DNA of 64,000 bases from VAZQ01 sp963721005 (GCA_963721005.1 CAVRHR010000004.1:930001-994000); one strand, 5' to 3'; counted from the stretch's first letter, positions 1 to 8,215 are shown. Numbers and translations: made by a program. Notes: generated by a model from the sequence alone, not told the origin.

Positions 1-123
1 CTGCATCCAGCCAGTCAGAACCGTTGTGGCGGAATACCAGAGCATGTTTCGGGCGGGCGGATTCATTTCCCCAGTCACCCGCGGGATTGACTCGCGGGTC
101 CATCCTTTTCGTAAGAAGATGGG

Positions 124-144
124 TTGCCGGGTCAAGCCCGGCAA
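124..144. repeat. Short palindromic repeat (REP-like)
   Basis: A perfect 8-bp inverted repeat, TTGCCGGG / CCCGGCAA, surrounds a 5-base spacer. The same core (GCCGGG...CCCGGC around TCAAG or CTTGA) recurs between genes near 11.5 kb, so this is one copy of a dispersed palindromic family. It lies just past the stop of the small minus-strand gene at 181-474 and could act as an RNA hairpin at its 3' end. Confidence 0.55.
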
Positions 145-180
145 TGACGCCGAATTAGATCGATTCGACCAAATCTCGGT

Positions 181-474
181 TTAGCCACCCGTCCCGCACC
201 GCCAGCCCGCCGACGGCGGCCACTCCTTGCTGTCGAAGCTCCAAAACGCACGGCCGGCCGATTTCGGCCCTTCGCTCGCCACACAGCGCATCCCAGCATT
301 CGAGCCGGCAACGCACAGCTGTGCCCCGAGCGAATAGATCTGGTTCGCATAGATGCAGAAGTTCTGCATGCCTTCCTGATTGACCGGCGGCGGAGGCGGC
401 GAGGGGGCCAGGACTTGGGCCTGCGCGGTTGGCGGAAGCAGAAGAGCGGCGATGATCAGGACGATGAGGCGCAT
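181..474 (-). CDS. Small secreted protein, DUF1496-like
   Basis: This 97-residue protein has a clear signal peptide: MRLIVLIIAALLLPP followed by an AQA cleavage site around residue 20. A short proline-rich stretch (PSPPPPPVN) comes next. The mature part has three Cys (in FCIYANQIYSLGAQLC and MRCV) and resembles the small DUF1496 (YnjH-type) family, whose hallmark is a CIYxxxxYSxGA-like stretch. It should be exported to the periplasm; no catalytic residues are recognisable. The start is the first Met of the leader, with a weak AAAGG upstream. It stands alone, with 150 bp of non-coding DNA to the next gene. The family assignment is from memory of the motif; the exported nature is well supported. 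Confidence 0.6.
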   Translation of the reverse strand: MRLIVLIIAALLLPPTAQAQVLAPSPPPPPVNQEGMQNFCIYANQIYSLGAQLCVAGSNAGMRCVASEGPKSAGRAFWSFDSKEWPPSAGWRCGTGG

Positions 475-626
475 GGGAGGGCCTTTCTGTCAGCAAGCCG
501 GTTTGTGCGCCCCTCATTTTGACCAGTTTTGTGCAATTTCTGCGACGGGACGGCGGCGCGACCCAAACGGGCACCGTATATGGTAAAACTAAGCAAGGGC
601 ATTGACCTCGAAATTGGGGAAAGTCC

Positions 627-793
627 ATGGCGTGGTATTTGAAATGCTACAGATGCAGCGAATGCGATACAAAGTGGACCGAAGAAGGTCTTGCGCTTGC
701 AACGATCGCTGCACGAACTGTCGTGCTGAAACGGAACCGTACGACGATGAGGACCTGACTTGCGTGATCGAGCCGATCGAGCCGGCTGACTAG
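627..793 (+). pseudogene. Zinc-ribbon small protein broken by a one-base deletion
   Basis: An ATG at 627, six bases after GGGGA, opens a frame reading MAWYLKCYRCSECDTKW, with Cys pairs typical of a zinc ribbon. That frame runs on to an unrelated tail. From about 687 another frame carries the expected second half, SCACNDRCTNC followed by an acidic tail ending in IEPIEPAD and a stop at 791. Restoring one T between 686 and 687 (gaagaaTggtct) joins the halves into one 55-residue protein with two Cys clusters. I read this as a frameshifted copy of a small Cys-rich protein common in bradyrhizobia. It may be a true pseudogene or a sequencing error. What the protein does is unknown. Confidence 0.65.
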
Positions 794-929
794 GTCACCT
801 TTACTGTCATGTTCTCACCCATCAGCGCTGAAAGATCTCCGGGCTATGAGCCCATTGGAGTCTTCAGGAGCAAGGCCGAGGCGCTCGCAGTTATCGGCGC
901 TTGACGCCCGAGAGCAGCGACTGAATAAT

Positions 930-1796
930 TCAGCGCAAGCCTCCAATTTCGACAAAGGCGAGCTGAAAGACTGCGAACGGGATTTCAACAGTCTCCCAAA
1001 GCCCTGCCCCTCCATCCCTTGGCACATGTTCTGCTAAGTCCAATTTGTCTAATATTGCGAGGGCTGGTGGCTCCCGATCCACTGCCCACAAGTGGAACAC
1101 ATACTGATCTGCCAAAAGGCCGGTGTTCCATTCGTTCCGCGTCAAGTGAAATACACCAGAACTAGTGGCTGACCGAGTTGCTTTGACCTCTATTTGAAGC
1201 TTTCGTGGATCATCCATACCGACCACTGAAAGGATATCGTACCCGGCGAGATTGGATTCGACAGATTGCCACTGCGGGGTTCTTCCCGTGCGTACCTTCT
1301 CGTACTGGAAAGAGAGCCTCTCGCCATGGCGACCGGTTTCTAAAAGCATCTCGCTGCGTTGACCGCGCGCCCGGGCGGCCAATGCGTCCCACCAACGAAC
1401 CACCTCATCGGCATAGCTCGTAATAAGGTCTGCTTCAGCGAAGCACTGCCAAACCGCGGGAGAAAGCGTCGACAGAGTTTCATTCCGGCCCCTGGGTATT
1501 AGTTGTGACCAAGCTGGCCGTGCGACTCCGATAAAATCCAGGATTGCCTGTCTAAATCGCTCCGATGTGACACCAAGCGAATGGACGCGAGCTCCTGAAA
1601 TCGACAAGGTCGCTGTTCCGCGATCGTCCGACGCAATCCAGCCGACACCGAGAGCGAAATTGACTACATCTGCTGCAGGAAGAATTTCAATGCGAATCAG
1701 CGATCCCGCCAGGTTCAAAAGGTTATGTTCTCGCCTTGAGATTATCTCGAGCAGCTTGAACGACGAGTGCAAACATCCCGGCGAAAGAGCAATCAT
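930..1796 (-). CDS. DUF3883 (PD-(D/E)XK nuclease-like) protein
   Basis: This protein has 288 residues. The C-terminal part, about residues 155-240, looks like DUF3883, a fold related to PD-(D/E)XK nucleases. Visible key residues are E159 in GRHGER, D187 in AGYD, and E203-x-K205 in IEVKATR, then the characteristic LTRNEW segment. The N-terminal 150 residues are not recognised. DUF3883 proteins often sit beside SNF2- or DEAD-type helicases in restriction or phage-defence islands. Here the start codon overlaps the stop of such a helicase fragment by ATGA at 1793-1796, so the two were translationally coupled. The reading frame is intact although its partner is destroyed. A role in DNA cleavage or modification defence is inference from family and context. 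Confidence 0.75.
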   Translation of the reverse strand: MIALSPGCLHSSFKLLEIISRREHNLLNLAGSLIRIEILPAADVVNFALGVGWIASDDRGTATLSISGARVHSLGVTSERFRQAILDFIGVARPAWSQLIPRGRNETLSTLSPAVWQCFAEADLITSYADEVVRWWDALAARARGQRSEMLLETGRHGERLSFQYEKVRTGRTPQWQSVESNLAGYDILSVVGMDDPRKLQIEVKATRSATSSGVFHLTRNEWNTGLLADQYVFHLWAVDREPPALAILDKLDLAEHVPRDGGAGLWETVEIPFAVFQLAFVEIGGLR

Positions 1797-2105
1797 CCGC
1801 TCTGCCCCTGAATTGAGGCAATGAGCGCTGCCGCGTCGTCGGCGACAAGACGACCGACAATATCTTCCGTTGGATCATCAGACGCTGGCGGGTCGTATGG
1901 CTCGGCATCAACATGAAGAGATGAATCCTCAAGTGCTTCAGCCATCTTAGATATCTTGTAATTCAATCGTTGGCGAACGGCTTCGTCAACTGTCCCCTCG
2001 CACTCTACAATCTCGACGACGGTCTCTTGATCTGCCTTTAGCCCAAACCGATGTATTCGGTCCTCGGATTGCAAGTAGTGTGCCGCGTTAAAAGTCCGGT
2101 TGGCC
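1793..2105 (-). pseudogene. C-terminal remnant of SNF2-family helicase
   Basis: About 100 codons remain. They contain helicase motif VI in a typical SNF2 setting: TFNAAHYLQSEDRIHRFG, where DRIHR holds the arginine finger, followed by EIVECEGTVDEAV and a helical tail. Everything upstream (ATP-binding motifs I-V) is missing, because an IS3-family element begins at 2106. Beyond the element, the DNA at 3651 onward does not continue the helicase: the frame meets a TAA within a few codons. The gene was therefore already truncated, or lost its front end in a rearrangement. Its stop overlaps the DUF3883 start, so the original operon was helicase followed by DUF3883. It is non-functional as it stands. 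Confidence 0.8.
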
Positions 2106-2130
2106 TGCACCCGGTTTTGTAGACAAGCAG

Positions 2131-2997
2131 TTAAGCTAATCCGGCCCGCATCTCGAACTCCATGGGGCTTAGATAGCCGATTGTCGAGTGCCGACGTTTA
2201 GCATTGTAGAAGCGCTCGATGTAATCGAACACGTCGGCCTTGGCTTCATCCCTCGTCCGATAGGTCTTGCGTGCGGTCCGCTCGGTTTTGAGGGACGAGA
2301 AGAAGCTCTCCATCGCAGCGTTGTCCCAGACATTCCCCGACCGGCTCATCGAGCAGACGACGCCGTGGTCAGCCATGAGGCGCTGGAACTGCTCGCTGGT
2401 GTACTGACTGCCGCGATCCGAGTGATGCAGCAGCGCATCCGGCTTACCACGCCGCCAGATTGCCATCAGCAGTGCGTTGGTGACCAGTTCGGCCGTCATC
2501 CCCGCGCTCATCGACCAGCCCACCACACGTCGAGAGAAGAGATCGATGACCGCCGCCACATAGAGCCACCCTTCCGCCGTCCAGATATACGTAAAGTCAG
2601 CAATCCATTTGCGGTTGGGAGCGGAGGCTTCGAAGGTTTGCTCGAGGAGGTTCGGAGCGACGGCGGCGACCTGCCGCTCACCCAGATCGGGCGGCAGTCG
2701 ACGCCGTCGCGGGCGCGACTTGAGGGCCTGCAACCGCATCAAACGCTCAATCCGGTGCAGCCCGCACGACACTCCGTCTGCAAGAAGGTCTTTCCAAACC
2801 CGCCTGGCTCCATAGGTCCGATCGCTGGCAAGGAAGCTGGCGCGGACCTTTGCGCCGAGCTCTTCATCACTACGACTACGTTGGCTGCGTGGTCGTGTCA
2901 GCCAGGCATAGAAGCCGCCTCGCGAGACACCGAGCGCCCCGCACAACCAGTCCGCCGGCCAGATCCCCCGGTGCTTCGCAATGAAACCGAATTTCAT
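2131..2997 (-). CDS. IS3-family transposase OrfB (DDE integrase domain)
   Basis: The 288-residue product is full length. An N-terminal helical HTH_21-like region comes first, then an rve integrase core with the catalytic triad D134 (WIADFTYI), D194 (HHSDRGSQY) and E230 (WDNAAMESFF). The last two are separated by 35 residues, the classic D35E spacing. In intact elements it is made mainly as an OrfAB fusion by -1 frameshifting on the A7G run about 30 bases upstream. Here that run survives but orfA is interrupted just before it, so the fusion transposase cannot form. The protein catalyses strand cleavage and transfer at the element ends. Confidence 0.92.
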   Translation of the reverse strand: MKFGFIAKHRGIWPADWLCGALGVSRGGFYAWLTRPRSQRSRSDEELGAKVRASFLASDRTYGARRVWKDLLADGVSCGLHRIERLMRLQALKSRPRRRRLPPDLGERQVAAVAPNLLEQTFEASAPNRKWIADFTYIWTAEGWLYVAAVIDLFSRRVVGWSMSAGMTAELVTNALLMAIWRRGKPDALLHHSDRGSQYTSEQFQRLMADHGVVCSMSRSGNVWDNAAMESFFSSLKTERTARKTYRTRDEAKADVFDYIERFYNAKRRHSTIGYLSPMEFEMRAGLA

Positions 2998-3594
2998 GTC
3001 AATTCCTTCGCGAAGTAGGCCGCGGCTTTTTTTAAAGTCCCCGATAGGGGATCAGGAAACCCCACGCCTTTAGGCGGCTGGGATCGCGACGCTTCCAAAG
3101 GTAGAATAGCTGGATGGAAGCGTAGAAGCGGACAGCCTGGGGCCAGCAATTGCGGGGCAGGGCCTACTGGGTTGCCAGCAGCAGAACGCAACTGACGAGG
3201 CATGGGTCGGGTACATCAAGAACCAGAAGCCACCGGAACCGGATGACAACTTCACAGTGACCTGAGCTAAGTCCGCCGAAGGCGGACCAAATCCGGCTTT
3301 AAGCCGTAACTCGAAGCCACCGCCTTTAGGCGGTGGAGTATTCACGATGTCTCGCTCTGCCTTCAGCTTGTTCACCTCGCGCTTGAGCTGCGCGATCTCC
3401 AGCTGCTCGGGCTTCATCTGACCCTGCCCAGGAAATGCTTGTTGCGGATCATCCGCAAGCGCCTTCACCCAACCGCGCAACTGCGACTGATGCACACTGA
3501 GATCGTGCGAGGCCTGCGCATACGAGACGCCCCGCTCCTTAATCAGCCGCACAGCCTCAAGCTTGAACTCGCGTGTAAACTTCCGCCTCTCCAT
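2994..3594 (-). pseudogene. IS3-family OrfA, split by a second insertion
   Basis: The first half (from 3594) reads as a normal OrfA: MERRKFTREFKLEAVRL, a helix-turn-helix that binds the element ends, then a leucine-zipper-like helix ending in KLKAERDI. After that codon the frame enters foreign sequence. The expected tail, LKKAAAYFAKELT, is found intact at 3035-2994 on the far side of a 310-bp insert. Removing 3036-3345 restores the frame exactly, with ATC followed by TTA AAA AAA GCC. So the insert is clean and the OrfA lesion is secondary to IS arrival. The truncated product may still bind the terminal repeats. Confidence 0.9.
3036..3345 (+). mobile_element. Non-autonomous IS200/IS605-type element
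   Basis: The insert has no terminal inverted repeats and no target duplication. Its left end lies immediately 3' of TTTAA, a target used by IS605-like elements. It is full of imperfect hairpins: TCCCC-GATA-GGGGA near the left end, CGCCTTTAGGCG, GTCCGCC-GAA-GGCGGAC at 3271-3287, and CCACCGCC-TTTA-GGCGGTGG close to the right end, which finishes in GTATTCAC. This is the layout of single-strand-transposing IS200/IS605 elements and their palindrome-associated derivatives. No tnpA is present. A 50-codon open stretch ends at a TGA (3262-3264) just before the right-end hairpins, where tnpB would end, but I cannot recognise it. Mobilisation would need a TnpA supplied in trans. Confidence 0.75.
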
Positions 3595-3650
3595 GACCCA
3601 CCTCCGGTTCCATTAAAACACCTAACTCGGCGTCTTCGGAACCGGGTGCA

Positions 3651-4343
3651 GGCCAGTTCGGCATTTTAATTGAACCTCAGCCGGTGGGTTACGGCGCCAT
3701 CGAGGCAGTGCGATGAAGCAATGTCGTGCGGCGCCTGATCCACCCTACGGTCTGTGCCTGTCGCATGGCTTGAGCGCCGCTCAGAACCCGGTTCATTGCT
3801 ACGGGATTGTATTATCAATGGACCCGCAGGTTTTTTGGTCCGGATGCCATGCGTGTTGTGAATGGCTCGTCATAAGGTCGGTTCGCCATTTTGGCCGAAC
3901 GAACCCAATTTTCATGAATGAAAACAAACGAGGCGCGAATCACTGGTGCGCGGCTGCAAAACGGCGCGGGCTGAATGCTTTTCCCGGACCCGGCGCAACC
4001 GCCGCGCAGCGGCGTGTCGCGCCGCCGATCCGGGATCGTTCCAAGCTCCGAGGCCCGAACGGTCCCGGGTCCGACGAACTGCGCGCCGATTCCGGGCTTG
4101 CCCGGCATTGGCTTTTGTTGGATGCGCAAGCCCGATGCACCGAATGACTGCCGCTGAGCGGATTTCGGTGAAGCGGAACTGCCTTGCAGCGGCGATCATC
4201 CTCGAGTGTCATCCCCGCCCCCGATCTGGTCGGGGGCAGGCTCTGGCGGCGATCGAGTAACCCCAGCGATGTTGCGGAGTGCTGGGTCCCCGCCTGCGCG
4301 GGGACGACAGGCTCTTGTTGATTCCATGCGAGCGAAATCCGCC
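3651..4343. other. Gene-free accessory DNA with repeats
   Basis: No credible gene is seen here. At 3680-3745 there is a degenerate inverted pair built on GGTGGGTTACGGCGCC and its partner GGCGCCTGATCCACCC, a type of repeat common between genes in rhizobia. At 3844-3962 lies one copy of a 119-bp repeat whose second copy is at 4890-5008. At 4196-4312 there are hairpins built on CCCCCGAT...GTCGGGGGC and TCCCCGCCTGCGCGGGGAC. The open frames that cross the region have no start signals or family resemblance. Nothing here continues the helicase cut at 2105. Confidence 0.6.
3844..3962 (+). repeat. 119-bp dispersed repeat, copy A
   Basis: This matches 4890-5008 base for base without gaps, at roughly 85% identity. 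The best conserved core contains CCATTTTGGCCGAACGAACC. Both copies contain an ATG a few bases after TTTC (atgaatgaaaac here), but the open frames differ in length, so coding is not supported. It may be a relic of a mobile or regulatory element. Confidence 0.7.
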
Positions 4344-4727
4344 CTAGAATGCGCCGTCGACGATGAACGCGCGCGACTTGGTCGATTTGATGCGAATGGC
4401 GTTGATCTCGTTTTGGGCAGGCGAAGCGTACCAGGCCTTGGCCCGGTCGATACTGTCGAAGCCGATAATGACGAACCGCTTGGGCGGCGTGCCATCCAGC
4501 GCGACGATGTTGTCGGTTTGGGCGACGGCTTGCCCATTGAAGGCGGCAATCGCGGCGGTGGTCTTGGGCAGCAGCGTCCTGAAAGTCGCGGGGTCGGAGA
4601 TTTCGTTGAGGTCGACAATGACGTAGGCGCCGGGCGCCTTGCCCTGCGCGTTGAGCCCGCTCACGGCCGCGGCACCGAGCACGGCACCGGCGAGCACGGC
4701 TAGTCCGAGTGTGGTTGTGCGATTCAT
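4344..4727 (-). CDS. Secreted DUF1330 domain protein
   Basis: The protein has 127 residues. It begins with a signal or anchor segment, MNRTTTLGLAVLAGAVLG, to about residue 25, followed by a DUF1330 domain. Visible family features are GAYVIVDLNEISDP, the central GTPPKRFVIIGFDS and KAWYASP. DUF1330 is a dimeric alpha-beta barrel fold of unclear function, related to antibiotic-biosynthesis-monooxygenase-like domains. The start is chosen at 4727 because an AGGGGA sits 7 bases upstream; a longer frame to 4808 lacks such a site and would bury the signal peptide. It stands alone between repeats, so context gives no hint of its substrate. Confidence 0.85.
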   Translation of the reverse strand: MNRTTTLGLAVLAGAVLGAAAVSGLNAQGKAPGAYVIVDLNEISDPATFRTLLPKTTAAIAAFNGQAVAQTDNIVALDGTPPKRFVIIGFDSIDRAKAWYASPAQNEINAIRIKSTKSRAFIVDGAF

Positions 4728-5106
4728 GGCAGTCCCCTGAGTTGGAGCGAAATCTGCAGGTCGCTCATTCCGTAGCGGCCCGCGACCCCGCCGGTCGCCC
4801 CGCGACAATCTACGCTACTTTAACGTGTATGCGAAGGGGGGGCCGCATGGCGGAGGCGGGATGGCCGCGGTGCCGTGTGCGCGGCCCGTATGTCATGCGT
4901 CTTGTGAATGGCTCGCCGCGAGGGCGGCCCGCCATTTTGGCCGAACGAACCCAAATTTCATGAGTGAGAACAAGCGCGGCGCGAATTGCTGATGCGCGGC
5001 TGCAACACCGAGTGGGGCTCAGAAGCCCCGAACGGTCACGGGTCAGCGCATCACTGAAGGAGTGCTGCGCCCGGGACAAGGTCGAGCAAGCATAAGGATC
5101 GCGGCC
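4728..5106. other. Gene-free stretch between DUF1330 gene and uvrB
   Basis: The 379 bases between two minus-strand genes hold copy B of the 119-bp repeat (4890-5008) and otherwise GC-rich DNA. I see no start signal with a recognisable protein. The promoter of the DUF1330 gene should lie at its right-hand side from about 4740 onward. Confidence 0.5.
4890..5008 (+). repeat. 119-bp dispersed repeat, copy B
   Basis: Second copy of the repeat at 3844-3962, in the same orientation and collinear over the full 119 bases. Differences are mostly transitions and cluster in the first third. It lies between the 3' end of uvrB and the DUF1330 gene. Confidence 0.7.
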
Positions 5107-5812
5107 TTACCGCCCGCGCCGCTTGAAGCCGCGGCGCATGCCGGGGCGGCCGGAGGTGGAGCGCGGGCCGGCGCGGTAGGGCTTGGATTCGGGACCGGGG
5201 CCCATCTCGTCGAGCGACGGCTTGCGCGGTCCGTCGCGCTCGGCGCCTTTGCCGCCGGGGCGGTGCGGCAAGGTCTCGTGGTAGAGCGCGATGCCCATCT
5301 CGTCGAGCGCCGGCTTGTGCACCCGGCTGGCGCCGCCGCGGTTTCCGCCACCGCGGCGGGGTGACGGCGCCGCCAGCGCCGGCCGCTTGGCGGTCGGATC
5401 GTCCACCACCGCCAACTCGGTGGCGCGCAGGCGCTTGATCTCGTCGCGCAGGCGGGCGGCTTCCTCGAAGTCGAGATCGGTGGCGGCCTCGCGCATGCGG
5501 GTCTCGAGATCGGCGATCACGGCCTCGAAATTGTGCCCGATGGTGGCGGCGTCCTCGAATTCGCCGCTGCCGTCGCCGGTCGCGATCAGCACGTGGTCGC
5601 GCTCGTAGACGCTGTCCAGAATGTCGGTGATGCCCTTGCGGATGCTCTCGGGGGTGATGTCGTTCTCGATGTTGTAGGCTTCCTGCTTCTCGCGCCGGCG
5701 GTTGGTCTCCGCGATGGCGCGCTCCATCGAGCCGGTGACGCTGTCGGCATACAGGATCACCCGGCCGTCGATGTTGCGGGCGGCGCGGCCGATGGTCTGG
5801 ATCAGCGAGGTC

Positions 5813-5844
<32 letters not shown>

Positions 5845-5929
5845 CAGGATGGCGACCAGGGCGCATTCCGGAATGTCGAGGCCCTCGCGCAACAGATTGA
5901 TGCCGACCAGCGCGTCGAAGGCGCCGAGC

Positions 5930-5960
<31 letters not shown>

Positions 5961-7127
5961 TGGTGTCGATGTCGGAATGCATGTAGCGCACCCGGATGCC
6001 CTGCTCGTGCAGGTATTCGGTCAGGTCCTCGGCCATGCGCTTGGTGAGCACGGTGACGAGCGCCCGGTAGCCCTTGGCCGCCACCTGCCGCACCTCGCCC
6101 ACCAGGTCGTCGACCTGGGTGCGGGCCGGGCGGATGTCGACCGGAGGATCGATGAGGCCAGTCGGGCGGATCACCTGCTCCACGAACACGCCGCCCGACT
6201 GGTCCAGGTCCCACGGCCCGGGCGTCGCCGACACGCACACCGTGGGGGGCCGCATGGCGTCCCATTCCTCGAACCGCAGCGGCCGGTTGTCCATGCAGGA
6301 CGGCAGCCGGAAACCGTATTCCGCGAGCGTCGCCTTGCGGCGGAAGTCGCCCCGGTACATGCCGCCGATCTGCGAGACCGTGACATGGCTTTCGTCCACG
6401 AACACCAGGGCATTGTCGGGCACGTATTCGAACAGCGTCGGCGGCGGCTCGCCCGGCCGGCGGCCGGTGAGATAGCGGGAATAGTTCTCGATGCCGGCGC
6501 AGCTGCCGGTCGCCTCCATCATCTCCAGGTCGAACAGCGTGCGCTGCTCCAGCCGCTGCGCCTCCAAGAGCCGCCCGCCGGCATTGAGCTGGTCGAGCCG
6601 CCCGCGCAGCTCCGCCTTGATGCCGGAGATCGCCTGCAGCAAGGTCGGGCGCGGCGTCACATAGTGCGAGTTGGCATAGACCTTCACGAACTCGAGCTCG
6701 TCGGTCTTCTGCCCGGTGAGCGGATCGAACTCGTCGATCGAATTCGACCTCGTCGCCGAACAGGTTCACCCGCCAGGCCCGGTCCTCGTAATGGGCCGGA
6801 AAGATGTCCAGCGTGTCGCCGCGCACCCGGAACGAGCCGCGGGCGAAATCGCCGCCGATGCGCTTGTATTGCAGCGCCACCAGGTCGGCGATCAGCTGGC
6901 GCTGATTGATGCGCTCGCCGCGCTTGAGCGTGAAGGTCATGGCCGAGTAGGTCTCGACCGAGCCGATGCCGTAGATGCACGACACCGAGGCGACGATGAT
7001 CACGTCGTCGCGCTCGAGCAGCGAGCGCGTGGCCGAATGGCGCATGCGGTCGATCTGCTCGTTGATGGAGGATTCCTTCTCGATATAGGTGTCGGTGCGC
7101 GGCACATAGGCTTCGGGCTGGTAGTAG

Positions 7128-7159
<32 letters not shown>

Positions 7160-7635
7160 GTCCGGAAAGAAGCTCCTGAACTCGCCGTAGAGCTGGGCCG
7201 CCAGCGTCTTGTTGGGCGCCATGATCAAAGCCGGGCGCTGCGTCGCCTCGATCACCTTGGCCATGGTGAAGGTCTTGCCCGAGCCGGTGACGCCGAGCAG
7301 AACTTGGTTGCGCTCGTGGCGGCGCGCGCCCTCGACCAGCTGCGCGATCGCCGCCGGCTGGTCTCCCTTGGGCTCGAAATCGGACTTGATCACCAGCGCG
7401 CGGCCGCCTTCGGACTTGTCCGGCCGCGGCGGCCGGTGCGGCACCCAGGGCTTCTCGCTGAACTCGCTGCGGCCTTGGCGCAGCAGGCTCTCCAGCGCCT
7501 GCGCGGTCGCCGCCACGCCGAGATTCTCGCCATACTTGCCGCGCAGCAGCGCCGGCGCGCCGGGCGTCTCGCCCGAGGGTGGCGCTTCGTCGTCGACGCC
7601 CATTCCCTCCCCGGCGAGCGGGCCCCCTCCCATTC

Positions 7636-7691
7636 CCTCCCCCGGCATAAGCGCGTTTACGCGCGTCTTCGCCGCGCTATGCGGGGGAGGG
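7636..7691. repeat. REP-like palindrome inside uvrB, copy 1
   Basis: The core at 7649-7681, AAGCGCGTTTACGCGCG continuing through TCTTCGCCGCGCTATG, is flanked by CCTCCCCC and GGGGGAGG arms. On the coding (minus) strand it adds HSAAKTRVNALMPGEG to the UvrB extension without breaking the frame. The same core occurs at 8069-8101 and, as an intergenic copy, at 50571-50603. Confidence 0.8.
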
Positions 7692-8055
7692 TTAGGGTGG
7701 GGGGGCGCGACCTTAGTCTTGCCCATATAGCCGGACTGCGGGGCTTCGCCGAAACCTTCTTTGACCCGGGTCGAGCGCCGCGCCGTGTGGGCCCCGGAGA
7801 AATCCGCCCGCCGGTCCCACGAATTGTCCGGCGGCGGCTGCAAGCCGCTCTCGCCGCTCGTGTGCCGTGGCGCGGTTTCATGGCCGGTCTGCGATCCGAT
7901 GCCGGCGGTGCCCTGCCGGATGCCGGGATTGAGCAATTGCTCCAGCGCCGGATCGGTCGGCGCCGAATCCGGCCGGCTGGCCTTGGCCCGCGTCGGCTTG
8001 GCCGGGTCCTTCTTGGAATGCTTGGCCGGGTCGCGCTTGCTCCGGCCTCTGATTC

Positions 8056-8112
8056 CCTCTCCCGGCATAAGCGCGTTTACGCGCGTCTTCGCCGCGCTAT
8101 GCGGGGGAGGGC
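8056..8112. repeat. REP-like palindrome inside uvrB, copy 2
   Basis: Nearly identical to the copy at 7636-7691 (core 8069-8101). It encodes the same peptide, HSAAKTRVNALMPGEG, near residue 20 of the predicted UvrB start. Its presence this close to the assigned start makes it possible that translation really begins further in. Confidence 0.8.
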
Positions 8113-8215
8113 CAGGGAGGGGGCGCGGCGCGTCGGGCGGATCGGGGGATTTCGCCATCGGCCCAATATGGGACCGTGGCCCAGAGGAGGGAAGGGCGCC
8201 GTCGGCGCGAGGCGC

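Larger units (their letters stand above)
2106..3650 (-). mobile_element. IS3-family insertion sequence (interrupted)
   Basis: The ends are imperfect terminal inverted repeats of about 30 bp, starting TGCACCCGGTT at 2106 and ending AACCGGGTGCA at 3650. The flanks carry a possible 4-bp target duplication, GGCC at 2102-2105 and 3651-3654. Inside are orfA (3594 to 2994) and orfB (2997 to 2131) on the minus strand, overlapping by ATGA, with an A7G slippery stretch (ttAAAAAAAGcc) just before the end of orfA, as expected for IS3-type programmed frameshifting. Subtracting the 310-bp insert at 3036-3345 leaves 1235 bp, the usual IS3-family size. With orfA broken, the copy should not transpose by itself. 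Confidence 0.9.

Noticed and set aside
809..904. 31-codon frame (MFSPISAERSPGYEPIGVF...) after the zinc-ribbon gene
   Set aside because: It reads plausibly at the end (FRSKAEALAVIGA), but there is no ribosome-binding site and no known family, so coding is not supported.
3651..4343. Continuation of the helicase beyond the IS element
   Set aside because: Joining across the GGCC duplication gives a TAA within a few codons, and no helicase motifs are found in this stretch on the minus strand.
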